Part shown: one piece after another, positions 8,492 through 16,682 of the stretch
Layout: the number at the start of each line of letters is the position of its first letter
How positions within the stretch are numbered: the first letter of the stretch is position 1
Origin: Chthoniobacteraceae bacterium
Lineage (GTDB): Bacteria > Verrucomicrobiota > Verrucomicrobiia > Chthoniobacterales > Chthoniobacteraceae
DNA: 36,345 nt
Reading direction: 5' to 3'
Assembly (NCBI GenBank): GCA_947476255.1
Contig: CANJPY010000052.1
Coordinates: forward strand, 1-36,345
Notes under the pieces: model-generated
Told to the model about the DNA's origin: nothing
Databases searched by the model: none
Seen by the model: only the letters and a program-made list of their open reading frames with translations
Translations under genes and position numbers: made by a program

Positions 8492-8588
8492 CTGGATTTG
8501 TGATTCGTTAACAAACGGTTGCGAGGCATGGGAAAAGCTTGATTTCGCCGGTCGTTTCCCAAAAATCTCAGGACGATTTCCGGAAAAT

Positions 8589-9785
8589 TCAGACCCCGCG
8601 CATCAGATTTTTAACGTATTCGGTGGGTAAATAATTTTCTATCACGGAGTGAACTTCTCCATCTCGGTAAACACGTGCCTGCGGAAGATGAATCTCCGGT
8701 GTTTTGGTGGAACTAAAGAGCACGTCGTCGTGTGTTGCATTCAAGCGGCTCGCGAACCTGTCTGGGGTCAATGTTCCCCCCAAATGGTCGCTCCGTCCGG
8801 TGGCTACATGCAATGTCCCCAAAATCTTTTCATCCTGAATATCGCGTCCGCTTGGAGGTAGCTCTTGGGTGCCAAATCCCAGTTCTCCAAGCTCACCAGT
8901 GACTGGATCCGAGACGAGTTTTTCATTGTGTGCCTGTATGGTTGAGGCGCTTCCAGCGAGCAGGCGGGCGTGAACAATGCGTCCTTCTTTCACCGTCATC
9001 ATCCCAAGGGTCCCGTCTTCGTACTTCATGGGGAATGTGCCATCCGCTGTGGTCGGCACAAAATAAACCTCCCCCGCAGGCAAATTGGCAACGTCGGGTT
9101 CTGTTCCTGGGCAAAGCCCGTGACTCTTTTGGGCTTCCTGTCCGGCAAGTTCGAGTTTCAAAGTTGCCTGCTCGCCGCAGGCGACAAAGTCGATTTCAAC
9201 CCTCTGCGCGCGCGTGATGCCCGCGCGGAAGCGCTCTGCGAGAATGCTCACCTCATTGTAATCCACTGCGAGACCCGTGCTCAGAATAATCTCGTTCAAA
9301 CCGTGAAGCGTCGCACCGCGGAATCCAAACTGTTTCGCCGATGCTGTCAGCGGAGCGGTCGCAGAGTAGGTGGACACACAAAGAACCAGGTCGTATTTTG
9401 TGTAAATCGTTTCTTCAAACGAAGAGATCCGTCCCTCCGCGTCGACGCAGGTCTCGGGAAGGTCCAGATTGCTGCCACCTGTGAGCTCATACGCAAACAT
9501 ATCGCCTCCGTCCAAGCCCAGTTCGGCCAGCACGCCATTTTTTAAACCCTGATAAAAAACCTCATAGGCGTGACGTTGTATGGTGAATGTGGGTTCGTTC
9601 AAAAAGGCGAAGCCAGCCATCAATGCGGGGTTCGGAAGATCGATGAGGATACAAACTCGTGATCCCTCCGCGGGAGAAAACACTGTCTTCAGAAGCCGGG
9701 GAAGGCTGAAGGCCGGGAATGTTCTTTCACTGTATGCGTTGCGCAGGGGGGACGTGTTTGAGTCGGAACGGTTGATGTCGTGCAT
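8589..9785 (-). CDS. M29-like (AmpS/AmpT family) metallo-aminopeptidase
   Basis: A 398-residue cytoplasmic protein. The C-terminal part shows the layout of M29 aminopeptidases: a Glu in LPAGEVYFVP (about residue 238), a second Glu in GELGELGFG, His in GTLHVATG (about 326), and an H-x-D pair in NATHDDVLF (about 351). In thermophilic AmpT these positions bind two metal ions. The Tyr ligand of AmpT is not obvious (the region reads HVATGRSD), so the site may be altered. The N-terminus is divergent (about 60 residues before ILIDLPNPALMAG). It is expected to remove N-terminal residues from peptides. It lies alone between kinase and SRPBCC genes on the same strand, without tight coupling. The family call is moderately secure. 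Substrate is unknown. Confidence 0.6.
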   Translation of the reverse strand: MHDINRSDSNTSPLRNAYSERTFPAFSLPRLLKTVFSPAEGSRVCILIDLPNPALMAGFAFLNEPTFTIQRHAYEVFYQGLKNGVLAELGLDGGDMFAYELTGGSNLDLPETCVDAEGRISSFEETIYTKYDLVLCVSTYSATAPLTASAKQFGFRGATLHGLNEIILSTGLAVDYNEVSILAERFRAGITRAQRVEIDFVACGEQATLKLELAGQEAQKSHGLCPGTEPDVANLPAGEVYFVPTTADGTFPMKYEDGTLGMMTVKEGRIVHARLLAGSASTIQAHNEKLVSDPVTGELGELGFGTQELPPSGRDIQDEKILGTLHVATGRSDHLGGTLTPDRFASRLNATHDDVLFSSTKTPEIHLPQARVYRDGEVHSVIENYLPTEYVKNLMRGV

Positions 9786-10040
9786 TATTGATGTTGGTGC
9801 TGCGCTTCAAAACGAGGCGCGTAGTGCTGGGTAAATTTTGAGCATCGATGCGCTGCCTCGAGGGTGTCTGGATATAATCCCCTGCAGTCGCATGTGAGTC
9901 TGATTATGGCGGAGAAAATGAACGCTATCGTGAATGGTATTCTTTCGATGTACCACACATTGCTTGTCCGGACGCGTAACGCATATAATTTTCAGATGCG
10001 GATGGAAGCGGTGATTGTTTCGCCGGCGGGCGCGGGCCGT

Positions 10041-10535
10041 TTATTTTTTCGGGGACTCGTCTGTGAGTTCGAGGCCAAATTCCACTCGTAGAGCTGCACT
10101 TCGATGCGCGAAAATACGCTCCAATTCGGGCTTCACGAAATGATGTTCGACAAATCCTGCGCCAGGCATCCCGCTGAAGGGCACGGCGTAGTCGATGTCG
10201 TCTGTCACAAGAGTTCCTCCTTTTGATTCAGCGAAAGAATGAACATGGTGCCAGTAGGAATAGGGGCCTTTGAGCTGAAGATCTGCAAACTGATAAGGTG
10301 GCTTCCACTCGGTAATTTTTGACCGCCAGCGCATCGGAATGTGATGAAGCCGTACTTCGTAGTCTATGAGTGTCCCAAGACCCATGACGATCGGTGGCGG
10401 CGTCAGGATCTTAAAGCCGACCCAGGGGGGCGTGATTTTCGGCAGATTCTCAGGGTTTGAAAAAAAAGCAAAGACCTCCTTGAGCGCGACCGGCACCCAT
10501 TGTTCTTTTCGAAGTTTGCGTATGTTGGAGCTCAA
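10041..10535 (-). CDS. SRPBCC-family protein (polyketide cyclase/dehydrase-like)
   Basis: About 164 residues. It starts with the family's characteristic pattern, a charged strand then LKEVFAFFSNPENLPKITPPWVGFKIL, and continues with the curved-sheet motifs MRWRSKITEWKPPYQFADLQLKGPYSYW and a final long helix (EHHFVKPELERIFAHR). Such proteins bind hydrophobic ligands in a cavity. The start is a TTG at 10533-10535, 11 bp after the stop of the CarH-like regulator, so the two genes form an operon. SRPBCC genes of this type are often found beside LitR/CarH regulators with photolyase or carotenoid genes, which supports a role in light or photo-oxidative response. The ligand is unknown. Confidence 0.85.
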   Translation of the reverse strand: MSSNIRKLRKEQWVPVALKEVFAFFSNPENLPKITPPWVGFKILTPPPIVMGLGTLIDYEVRLHHIPMRWRSKITEWKPPYQFADLQLKGPYSYWHHVHSFAESKGGTLVTDDIDYAVPFSGMPGAGFVEHHFVKPELERIFAHRSAALRVEFGLELTDESPKK

Positions 10536-10546
10536 AAGGTGGGGAG

Positions 10547-11488
10547 TCAGCTGGATGTTACCTTGCGAAGGGCGTCGAGTTCGGCATCAAAATCCTCGAG
10601 CGTCTTCACGACCCGTGCGCCGTATTTTGAGAGCGCGGTGGAGTATGCGTGGACAGCTCGACCGCCCACGAAAACGTGCGTGTTTTGCGGCAGCATGCGC
10701 TGCAATTGAGCAAGTTCAAGGTCTAGCTTGGGATCATCCTCAGGGTACACAATGCTAAGCGCAAGCGCCGATGATTGAGTGGTTTTCACAGCGCCAACCA
10801 GCTCGAAGGCGGGAAGGCTTGCCCCGACGTAACAAACGTTCCAACCGTTGTTCGCCGCCGCTGCCGCCACGATCGATGCCCCAAGGTCGTGGAACTGTCC
10901 GGATGGCGTGCCGACGACTATCTTGGGAGCGTACGCGTCGAGGTGATATTGCCTCGTGAGATTCCACAGGAAGACCTTGGAAATCGCGGTGAAAAAATGT
11001 TCCTGCGCCGCGGTGAAAAGTCCCGATCGCCAGCGCTCCCCAACCGTGTGTGCCAGAGGGGCGATCAAGCGCCTCAGCAGGCCCTGATCGCCCAAAGATA
11101 TTTGAGCCGCCTGAAATATTTCCTCCATGGCGCGGGTGTCGAGGGAGGAGATGGCTCCCAAGGTCCTTTCAAAAAAAGAAATTTCCTCGGACGAATGTTG
11201 GTCCGCCGGCGCCGGCTTTAAAAACCTCGCTTCCCGCCCGGGTTGACGCGCGAGGAGCTCCTGCAATTGGACGTTGTCGAGTTGCACGATTCTACTGATG
11301 GATTTGCCCGCTCGCGTGGCAGCGGCAAGCAGCTTCAAGCGCTGCACGTCCTCCTGTGCGTACAATCGGTGACGTCCTTTTGAGCGTGCAGGTTCGATGG
11401 CTCCATAGCGTCTCTCCCACGCCCTGATCGCATGGGGCGTGAGGCCTGTGAGTGCGGAAACGGTTTGGATTGAGACGGTGTCAGGCAT
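10547..11488 (-). CDS. carH: CarH/LitR-type MerR regulator with B12-binding light-sensing domain
   Basis: A 313-residue regulator. The N-terminal MerR helix-turn-helix is at residues 5-75 (SALTGLTPHAIRAWERRYG). A helical bundle follows with W153 and E163-H164, which is the W-x9-EH motif that caps 5'-deoxyadenosylcobalamin in CarH. A Rossmann-like B12-binding domain carries QFH200DLG, where the His is the expected lower cobalt ligand, and a later VGG at 274-276. The H164-to-H200 spacing is close to that of Thermus CarH. By family knowledge it binds DNA as a tetramer in the dark and releases it on illumination, derepressing carotenoid genes. It is divergent from the crt operon by 159 bp and co-transcribed with the SRPBCC gene. 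The first motif residue is Gln instead of the usual Asp or Glu. Photoreception here is an inference. Confidence 0.88.
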   Translation of the reverse strand: MPDTVSIQTVSALTGLTPHAIRAWERRYGAIEPARSKGRHRLYAQEDVQRLKLLAAATRAGKSISRIVQLDNVQLQELLARQPGREARFLKPAPADQHSSEEISFFERTLGAISSLDTRAMEEIFQAAQISLGDQGLLRRLIAPLAHTVGERWRSGLFTAAQEHFFTAISKVFLWNLTRQYHLDAYAPKIVVGTPSGQFHDLGASIVAAAAANNGWNVCYVGASLPAFELVGAVKTTQSSALALSIVYPEDDPKLDLELAQLQRMLPQNTHVFVGGRAVHAYSTALSKYGARVVKTLEDFDAELDALRKVTSS

Positions 11489-11647
11489 CAGAAGACTTGC
11501 AAAACTTCGACGAAAACTTAGACAGGTTCAATATAAATTCTCTTTCCGGCGCCGATAGTTAAACAAGACATTGACGAAATCTCAAAAAGGAAAGAATCTG
11601 GTCCCCATCTCAATATCTGGGAATATCCACTCGAACGGCACTAAAGC
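11489..11647. promoter_or_regulatory. Divergent promoter/operator region between carH and the carotenoid operon
   Basis: A 159-bp AT-rich interval compared with flanking genes. It holds repeated short motifs: GACGAAA at 11509-11515 and 11573-11579, TTAGACA near 11518 and TTAAACA near 11559. A TTGACG at 11571-11576 could serve as a -35 for the plus-strand operon, with only a weak -10 (GAATCT) 17 bp on. TATATT on the minus strand (about 11530) could serve carH. The repeats are candidate CarH operator half-sites. None is demonstrated. Confidence 0.4.
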
Positions 11648-11851
11648 ATGAGTTTCTTCACAAAGAATATCGACACACGTGGTCGCATCGTCAGAGGCCT
11701 CTGCGGGGGCCTTTGTCTGCTTTCGGCCTTCGTTCTTAGAGAGTCCACCGTTGCCTGCGTTTCTCTCATCGGGAGCGGTATTTTCATGCTTTTTGAGGCC
11801 TTGAAAGGGTGGTGTGTGGCGAGGGCGTGCGGCTTGAAAACGCCGCTGTAA
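11648..11851 (+). CDS. Small DUF2892/YgaP-like membrane protein
   Basis: A 67-residue protein with two hydrophobic segments (about 15-33 and 37-52) joined by a short loop. It begins with NIDTRGRIVRG and ends KGWCVARACGLKTPL. That arrangement, with Asn near the start, Arg before helix one, and a Trp-Cys plus G-x-K-T-P tail, matches the DUF2892 family of small inner-membrane proteins. No enzymatic function is known for stand-alone members. It is the first gene downstream of the light-control region and ends 19 bp before crtN, so it is probably co-transcribed with the carotenoid genes. It might organise enzymes at the membrane, which is speculation. Confidence 0.75.
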   Translation: MSFFTKNIDTRGRIVRGLCGGLCLLSAFVLRESTVACVSLIGSGIFMLFEALKGWCVARACGLKTPL

Positions 11852-11870
11852 ATCCTGATTCCCCATAAAT

Positions 11871-13454
11871 ATGGCGCAACACATTGTGATTGTCGGTGCC
11901 GGCCCCGGTGGATTGTCTGCGGCAATTCTTTTGGGCGCTGCTGGGTTTCGAGTGACTGTTCTCGAGAAAATGAGCACCGTCGGAGGTCGAACCTCGTCGA
12001 TTGAAGAGGAGGGCTTCAGATTCGATCTAGGCCCCACGTTTTTTTTGTATCCCAAGATTTTGGATGAAATCTTGCGGTCCGCAGGAACGAGTCTGAGCGA
12101 AGAGGTCGAGATGGTGCGACTGGATCCTCAGTACCGTGTGCAGTTCGGAGCGGGCGGCAGGATTGACGCGACTCCGAATGTGGAGGAAATGGAGAGACAA
12201 ATTGCTCGGATCTCGCCGAAGGATGCGAGTGGGTTCAGGCGTTTTTTAAGCGACAACCGGACGAAGTTTGACAGCATTCGCGGGTGTTTGGAGCGTCCAT
12301 TTTTGGGGTGGGGGAGCTTGCTTGCAAAGCAGGTGATTGCCTCTCTCCCGCACATTAGACCGTGGGAGTCAGTGGATGGATATCTGAAGAACTTTTTTTC
12401 GGATGAACGTGTGCGCCTGGCTTTTAGTTTTCAGAGTAAATACCTCGGAATGTCTCCTTTCCGGTGTCCAAGTCTGTTCAGCATTCTCAGCTACTTGGAA
12501 TACGACTATGGGGTATGGCATCCCATAGGCGGTTGTGGCGAGGTCAGTCAGGCCATGGCGCGTGTGGCTGTAAGGCTAGGCGTTGATATCCGCCTTAATG
12601 AAGCCGTCGAAGGCCTTGATTTTCAGGGCCGCAGGGTCGCGGGAGTGCGCACCAAAGCTGGGCACTACAATGCGGATGCGGTCGTGATGAATGCGGATTT
12701 TGCTCACGCCATGAGCCATCTCGTGCCGGACAATCTGCGAAACAATTGGACGGATGCAAAGCTCGCGCGAAAACAGTTTTCGTGCTCCACGTTCATGCTT
12801 TATCTCGGTGTGGAAGGTGTTTACGGGGAGCTGCCGCACCATACGATTCAGATCTCGAGTGAGTACCGTCGCAACCTGCAGGAGATTGAAGACTTCAAGG
12901 TTCTCCCGAGTGAACCGTCTTTTTATGTCCAGAATGCAGGCGTGACTGATTCGTCCCTGGCACCCAGCGGTAAAAGCACCCTGTATCTGCTTGCGCCAGT
13001 GCCTCATAATACTAAGGCTATTGACTGGAGAAGCAGTGCGCAGGGATTTCGAAACCTGCTTCTCGAAAAAGCAGAGGAGGCGGGATTCAGCGGCTTAAGG
13101 CAGAGGATTTGTTACGAGAAGATGGTAACTCCTGCTGACTGGGAGAACGGTTTTTCCATCTTCAAGGGCGCAACCTTTAATCTTTCGCACACACTTTCTC
13201 AAATGCTTCATTTCAGGCCGCGCAACCGCTTTGAAGATATTGAGGGCATGTATCTCGTGGGCGGTGGCACTCATCCGGGAAGCGGCTTGCCCGTGATATA
13301 TGAAGGCGCGCGAATCACTTCAAAGCTGGTATGTGAAGACTTTGGTGTCTCTCTTCCCACGCACAGTCCACAAACGAACCAGGAGCTCAATGTGGATGAG
13401 CCATGGAATGTAATTGCTGCTAAAATGGCCTCCAGAGCGGGTTCTCATTGCTAG
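11871..13454 (+). CDS. crtN: CrtN/CrtI-type carotenoid desaturase
   Basis: A 527-residue FAD-dependent desaturase. The N-terminus has the dinucleotide-binding motif IVIVGAGPGGLSAA with VGGRTSS and FRFDLGPTFF after it. The C-terminus has the FAD-contacting signature of the family, LVGGGTHPGSGLPVIYEGAR. A central segment (QSKYLGMSPFRCPSLFS, then YGVWHPIGG) is also typical. It should dehydrogenate a linear isoprenoid at the membrane. Given the neighbouring aldehyde dehydrogenase, second desaturase-like gene, glycosyltransferase and acyltransferase, a C30 substrate (diapophytoene or squalene) is more likely than phytoene, but sequence alone does not decide between C30 and C40. It is 19 bp after the DUF2892-like gene. 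A structured 200-bp gap follows. Confidence 0.85.
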   Translation: MAQHIVIVGAGPGGLSAAILLGAAGFRVTVLEKMSTVGGRTSSIEEEGFRFDLGPTFFLYPKILDEILRSAGTSLSEEVEMVRLDPQYRVQFGAGGRIDATPNVEEMERQIARISPKDASGFRRFLSDNRTKFDSIRGCLERPFLGWGSLLAKQVIASLPHIRPWESVDGYLKNFFSDERVRLAFSFQSKYLGMSPFRCPSLFSILSYLEYDYGVWHPIGGCGEVSQAMARVAVRLGVDIRLNEAVEGLDFQGRRVAGVRTKAGHYNADAVVMNADFAHAMSHLVPDNLRNNWTDAKLARKQFSCSTFMLYLGVEGVYGELPHHTIQISSEYRRNLQEIEDFKVLPSEPSFYVQNAGVTDSSLAPSGKSTLYLLAPVPHNTKAIDWRSSAQGFRNLLLEKAEEAGFSGLRQRICYEKMVTPADWENGFSIFKGATFNLSHTLSQMLHFRPRNRFEDIEGMYLVGGGTHPGSGLPVIYEGARITSKLVCEDFGVSLPTHSPQTNQELNVDEPWNVIAAKMASRAGSHC

Positions 13455-13521
13455 ATAGATCAATTTGTGATGCATTGTAGCACCTTCATTTTATCGAGGC
13501 TTAATGAGAAGGAGTTCTCCG

Positions 13522-13611
13522 TCTCCGCAAGCCGTCGTCCCGTCATGGGAGCATGTCGCGTCCGGGGGGACCGCGGCATGTTCGACCGGGCGGGGCGCCG
13601 GCTTGCGGAGA
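13522..13611 (+). repeat. Large inverted repeat between crtN and the aldehyde dehydrogenase
   Basis: TCTCCGCAAGCCG (13522-13534) and CGGCTTGCGGAGA (13599-13611) are perfect 13-bp arms. Between them lies another stem, built from CATG-T-CGCG-TCC and GGA-C-CGCG-G-CATG (about 13552-13580). The whole would form a strong GC-rich branched RNA in the operon transcript, ending 43 bp before the next start codon. It could be a REP-type insertion, an RNA-stability element or an attenuator. It lacks a terminal T-run. Confidence 0.7.
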
Positions 13612-13654
13612 TTCGTTTCTCGGAATTTCCGCGGATAAGATCCATGGAGTCCGC

Positions 13655-15109
13655 ATGAACCCTTTGCCATCCGTTGTGGAAAGCGTCGCTCAGGCCCGCA
13701 CAGCACAAGCGAGTTGGCGTCAGACTCCAGTTCGTGAGCGTCTCCAGATTGTGCGCCGAGTGCGGCGCCGCTTGGCTGAATCGTGCGAAGATTTTGCTCT
13801 CGCCGCTTCCTCTCCGGCGCATCCTCAGGCGGAAGTGTTGGTCTCGGAAATACTTCCGCTGCTCGAGGCTTGTAAATTTCTGGAGCGTTCGGCAGGCGCA
13901 ATTCTGGCGGTCAAGCGCCTGTCTGGCCGGGGACTGCCTTGGTGGTTGTGGGGGGTCTCCTCGGAGATTCATCGTGAGCCCTTTGGCGTCGTGGGCGTAA
14001 TTTCGCCCTCCAATTATCCGTTGTTTCTTGCGGGGGTTCAAATTCTGCAGGCGCTGGTCGCAGGCAATGCAGTCGTCTGGAAACCTGCGGCTGGGTGTGC
14101 AAAAACCAGTGCGAAATTTGTCGAGTTGCTTCTGAGCGTGAATCTGCCTTCGGGTCTTGTGCGGCTCCTTCCAGACACAATCGAGGCTGGGATTGCGCTG
14201 ACACAAACTGCGATAGATAAATTGTTGTTTACGGGTGGTTTTGACAACGGAGTCCACGTACTCAAAAACCTTGCTGAAAATGCCGTCCCAGCAGTGGCGG
14301 AACTTTCAGGGGCCGATCCCGTATTCGTTTGCGCAGATGCAGACTTAACCATCGTCGCCAAGGCGCTTCAATTTGGCAGCATGTTAAACCAAGGTCGAAC
14401 CTGCATGGCACCTCGAAAAGTTTTTGCGCTTAGGGGTCTGATTGCGGAAGTGGAAGCTGCGATAAAAAGTCGGTTTGCCCTTGTTTCCCTGGGTGCCGCG
14501 GTGGCTGTTGGCACGCCGAAAATCGAGAGTCTGATCGCTTTGATCAACGATGCGCTGCGTCGTGGCGCTCGCTTGATCCACGGCGAAGTGCATCCCTCGG
14601 GGATTCGCTTTCCCTGCGTTATCGCGGATGTGGCTTCAGACATGGAGATTGTCCGTGCCGACCTGTTTTTTCCTGTTCTGCTTTTGCTGCCGGTAGAATC
14701 AGAAGAAGAAGCCCTTCAAGCAGCGGCGAACAGCGGTTACGCCCTTGCCGCCTCCGTGTTTTCCAAAGACCTGCGGGAGGCCAGTCGTCTGTGCCGGAAA
14801 ATCAATGCCGGACTGGTTTCTGTCAACGATTTGATCGTCCCCAGCGCCGATCCACGCATCGCGTTTGGAGGTTCAGGCAAAAGCGGTTATGGGGTCACTC
14901 GGGGCGGGGAAGGGTTGCTTGCGCTTACGCGGGGGAAGGTGATTCAGGTGCGTAAAAGAGGTTCATTGCAGCATCTGGAGTCCAACCCTATAGATCCCAT
15001 GCTCGCGGGAGCATTGATCAGAGTGATGCATGCGGGTGGCTTGCGCCGTAAATGGAGTGCTTTTTTGGCGCTTTGTCAAAAATCGTGGAGGCGCTCTTCC
15101 ACAGGTTAA
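13655..15109 (+). CDS. aldH: Aldehyde dehydrogenase, carotenoid-aldehyde type
   Basis: A 484-residue NAD(P)-dependent aldehyde dehydrogenase from the ATG at 13655. Catalytic residues are present with normal spacing: Asn120 in ISPSNYPLF, Glu216 in AVAELSGADP, and Cys250 in NQGRTCMAPRKVF, 34 residues after the Glu. The C-terminal motif SVFSKD is also present. An upstream in-frame start at 13553 would read through a hairpin and give a non-conserved extension, so it was rejected. Its position between two carotenoid desaturase-like genes suggests oxidation of a terminal carotenoid aldehyde to the acid, as AldH does in staphyloxanthin synthesis and in methanotroph C30 carotenoid operons. Substrate is inferred from context only. 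The next gene starts 26 bp on. Confidence 0.85.
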   Translation: MNPLPSVVESVAQARTAQASWRQTPVRERLQIVRRVRRRLAESCEDFALAASSPAHPQAEVLVSEILPLLEACKFLERSAGAILAVKRLSGRGLPWWLWGVSSEIHREPFGVVGVISPSNYPLFLAGVQILQALVAGNAVVWKPAAGCAKTSAKFVELLLSVNLPSGLVRLLPDTIEAGIALTQTAIDKLLFTGGFDNGVHVLKNLAENAVPAVAELSGADPVFVCADADLTIVAKALQFGSMLNQGRTCMAPRKVFALRGLIAEVEAAIKSRFALVSLGAAVAVGTPKIESLIALINDALRRGARLIHGEVHPSGIRFPCVIADVASDMEIVRADLFFPVLLLLPVESEEEALQAAANSGYALAASVFSKDLREASRLCRKINAGLVSVNDLIVPSADPRIAFGGSGKSGYGVTRGGEGLLALTRGKVIQVRKRGSLQHLESNPIDPMLAGALIRVMHAGGLRRKWSAFLALCQKSWRRSSTG

Positions 15110-15135
15110 GATTTTGTAACAACCGAGGAGTAACG

Positions 15136-16677
15136 ATGAATGAAAATTCAGAATCAGTGGTAGTCATTGGCGGGGGATTAGGTGGACTTGCCTCCGCGTG
15201 CACGTTGGCCGCGCGGGGATACAAAGTCCGACTTTTAGAGACCAACGCCTGGCTTGGAGGAAAAGCGGCCGTCCACCAAGACAAAGGCTTCCGCTTCGAC
15301 ATGGGGCCGACCATCGTAACCGTACCCTCCGTACTTCGCCGCATATTCGCAGAGGCGGGGCAAAAGCTTGAGGATGTTTTACACATGGTTCGTTTGGATC
15401 CTCAGTGGCGGAGTTTTTTCGAGGACGGCTCCACGCTCGATCTTGTGGCAGATGGTTCAGAGATGGCGAAACGCATAGATGCTTTCACTTCTGGCACGGC
15501 GAGTGGCGAAGGCTACCGACGTTTTCTTGAGCTCTCTGCGAAACAGTCCGAGGTATCCGAGCGCGTGTTCTTCTGGCGTCCCATCGGTAAGATGATGGAC
15601 ATGTTTTCTGCGCGCGACATGGTGCGCGCAGGATCCTTAAAAGACGTTTTATCCATTCGCCTAGGCCAGACAGTCTCCGGTCTCCTGCGTTCCTATGTCC
15701 CGGATGAGCGTGTGACCCAGATGCTTGATCACTTTACCCAGTATGTGGGCTCCTCCCCCGAGCTTTCTCCCGCCGTTCTTTGTGGGATTGCTCACATGCA
15801 ATCAAGCGAGGGAGTGTGGTACCCCATGGGCGGCACCGCGGCTGTGCCTGCGGCTCTTCGGAAGCTTGCAATCGAACTCGGCGTGGAGATCACGACGGGG
15901 GTTTCTGCTTCCAAGATAGTGGTTGAAAATGGGCGCGTTGTTGCCGTTAAAACAAGTGATGGAGAGCTCATCGCCGCCGCCGCCGTTGTTTCTAACCGAG
16001 ATACGGTGCGAACACATCAGGATCTATTGGAGGGCAAGCTTGCTAAACCATTCCAGCATCGTCGCGAATATGAACCTGCGTGTTCCGGTGTTGTGCTCTA
16101 TCTGGGCTTAAAGCAGCGGTACGAGCATCTTTTGCATCACAATTTTGTGTTCAGTGCCGACCCGCATGTCGAATTTGACGCTATTTATTCAAAGGGTGAA
16201 CCTGCACCGGACCCAACGTGTTACGTGTGTGCTCCCTCTGGAACAGAGCCCGACGTATCTCCGGACGGCGGCGAGGCTTTATACGTTCTCGTGCACACGC
16301 CGTACCTACGGCCTGGGCAAGATTGGCATAAAATGCTGCCAGCTTATCGCCAGACCATTCTGGAAAAACTCAAACGCACCGCTGGGTTGCATGATATTGA
16401 AGAGCGTATTGTTACTGAAAGGATTCTGACGCCTCAGGATATTCACGACAGATATCAGGTGCTTAATGGAGCGATCTATGGGTTGGCAAGTCACGGTAGA
16501 ATTAGTGGATCACTAAAGCCCTCGAATAGAAGCCCAGACGTCAAAGGGTTATATCTCGCCGGTGGCTCGGCGCACCCCGGGCCAGGAATGCCTATGGCCT
16601 TGATGAGTGGTTGGATTGCTGCGGATGCTCTCCACCGCGATGGATTGGTCGCGCACTCGGACCGGCTTTGTGTGTGA
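15136..16677 (+). CDS. crtP: Second CrtN/CrtP-type carotenoid desaturase or terminal oxidase
   Basis: A 513-residue paralogue of the upstream desaturase. FAD-binding motif VVVIGGGLGGLASA is at the N-terminus, followed by GGKAAVHQDKGFRFDMGPT. The C-terminal signature is LYLAGGSAHPGPGMPMALMSGWIAADAL. The start at 15136 has a good ribosome site (GAGGAG at 15125-15130) and is preferred to 15052. C30 carotenoid operons usually carry two such genes, one desaturating (CrtN) and one oxidising the chain terminus (CrtP/CrtNb). Placement after the aldehyde dehydrogenase suggests the oxidising role for this copy, but the two cannot be told apart reliably by eye and the roles could be swapped. It ends 5 bp before the acyltransferase. 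Confidence 0.8.
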   Translation: MNENSESVVVIGGGLGGLASACTLAARGYKVRLLETNAWLGGKAAVHQDKGFRFDMGPTIVTVPSVLRRIFAEAGQKLEDVLHMVRLDPQWRSFFEDGSTLDLVADGSEMAKRIDAFTSGTASGEGYRRFLELSAKQSEVSERVFFWRPIGKMMDMFSARDMVRAGSLKDVLSIRLGQTVSGLLRSYVPDERVTQMLDHFTQYVGSSPELSPAVLCGIAHMQSSEGVWYPMGGTAAVPAALRKLAIELGVEITTGVSASKIVVENGRVVAVKTSDGELIAAAAVVSNRDTVRTHQDLLEGKLAKPFQHRREYEPACSGVVLYLGLKQRYEHLLHHNFVFSADPHVEFDAIYSKGEPAPDPTCYVCAPSGTEPDVSPDGGEALYVLVHTPYLRPGQDWHKMLPAYRQTILEKLKRTAGLHDIEERIVTERILTPQDIHDRYQVLNGAIYGLASHGRISGSLKPSNRSPDVKGLYLAGGSAHPGPGMPMALMSGWIAADALHRDGLVAHSDRLCV

Positions 16678-16682
16678 ATGAT

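Noticed and set aside
10020..10055. Plus-strand terminator-like stem followed by T-run
   Set aside because: No plus-strand gene ends there. The stem is only four base pairs and overlaps the end of the SRPBCC gene.
13553..13654. N-terminal extension of the aldehyde dehydrogenase
   Set aside because: The extra codons run through the inverted repeat and do not resemble the family. The ATG at 13655 is preferred.
13460..14257. Minus-strand frame of 265 codons inside the aldehyde dehydrogenase
   Set aside because: Shadow of a strong aldehyde dehydrogenase frame on the other strand.
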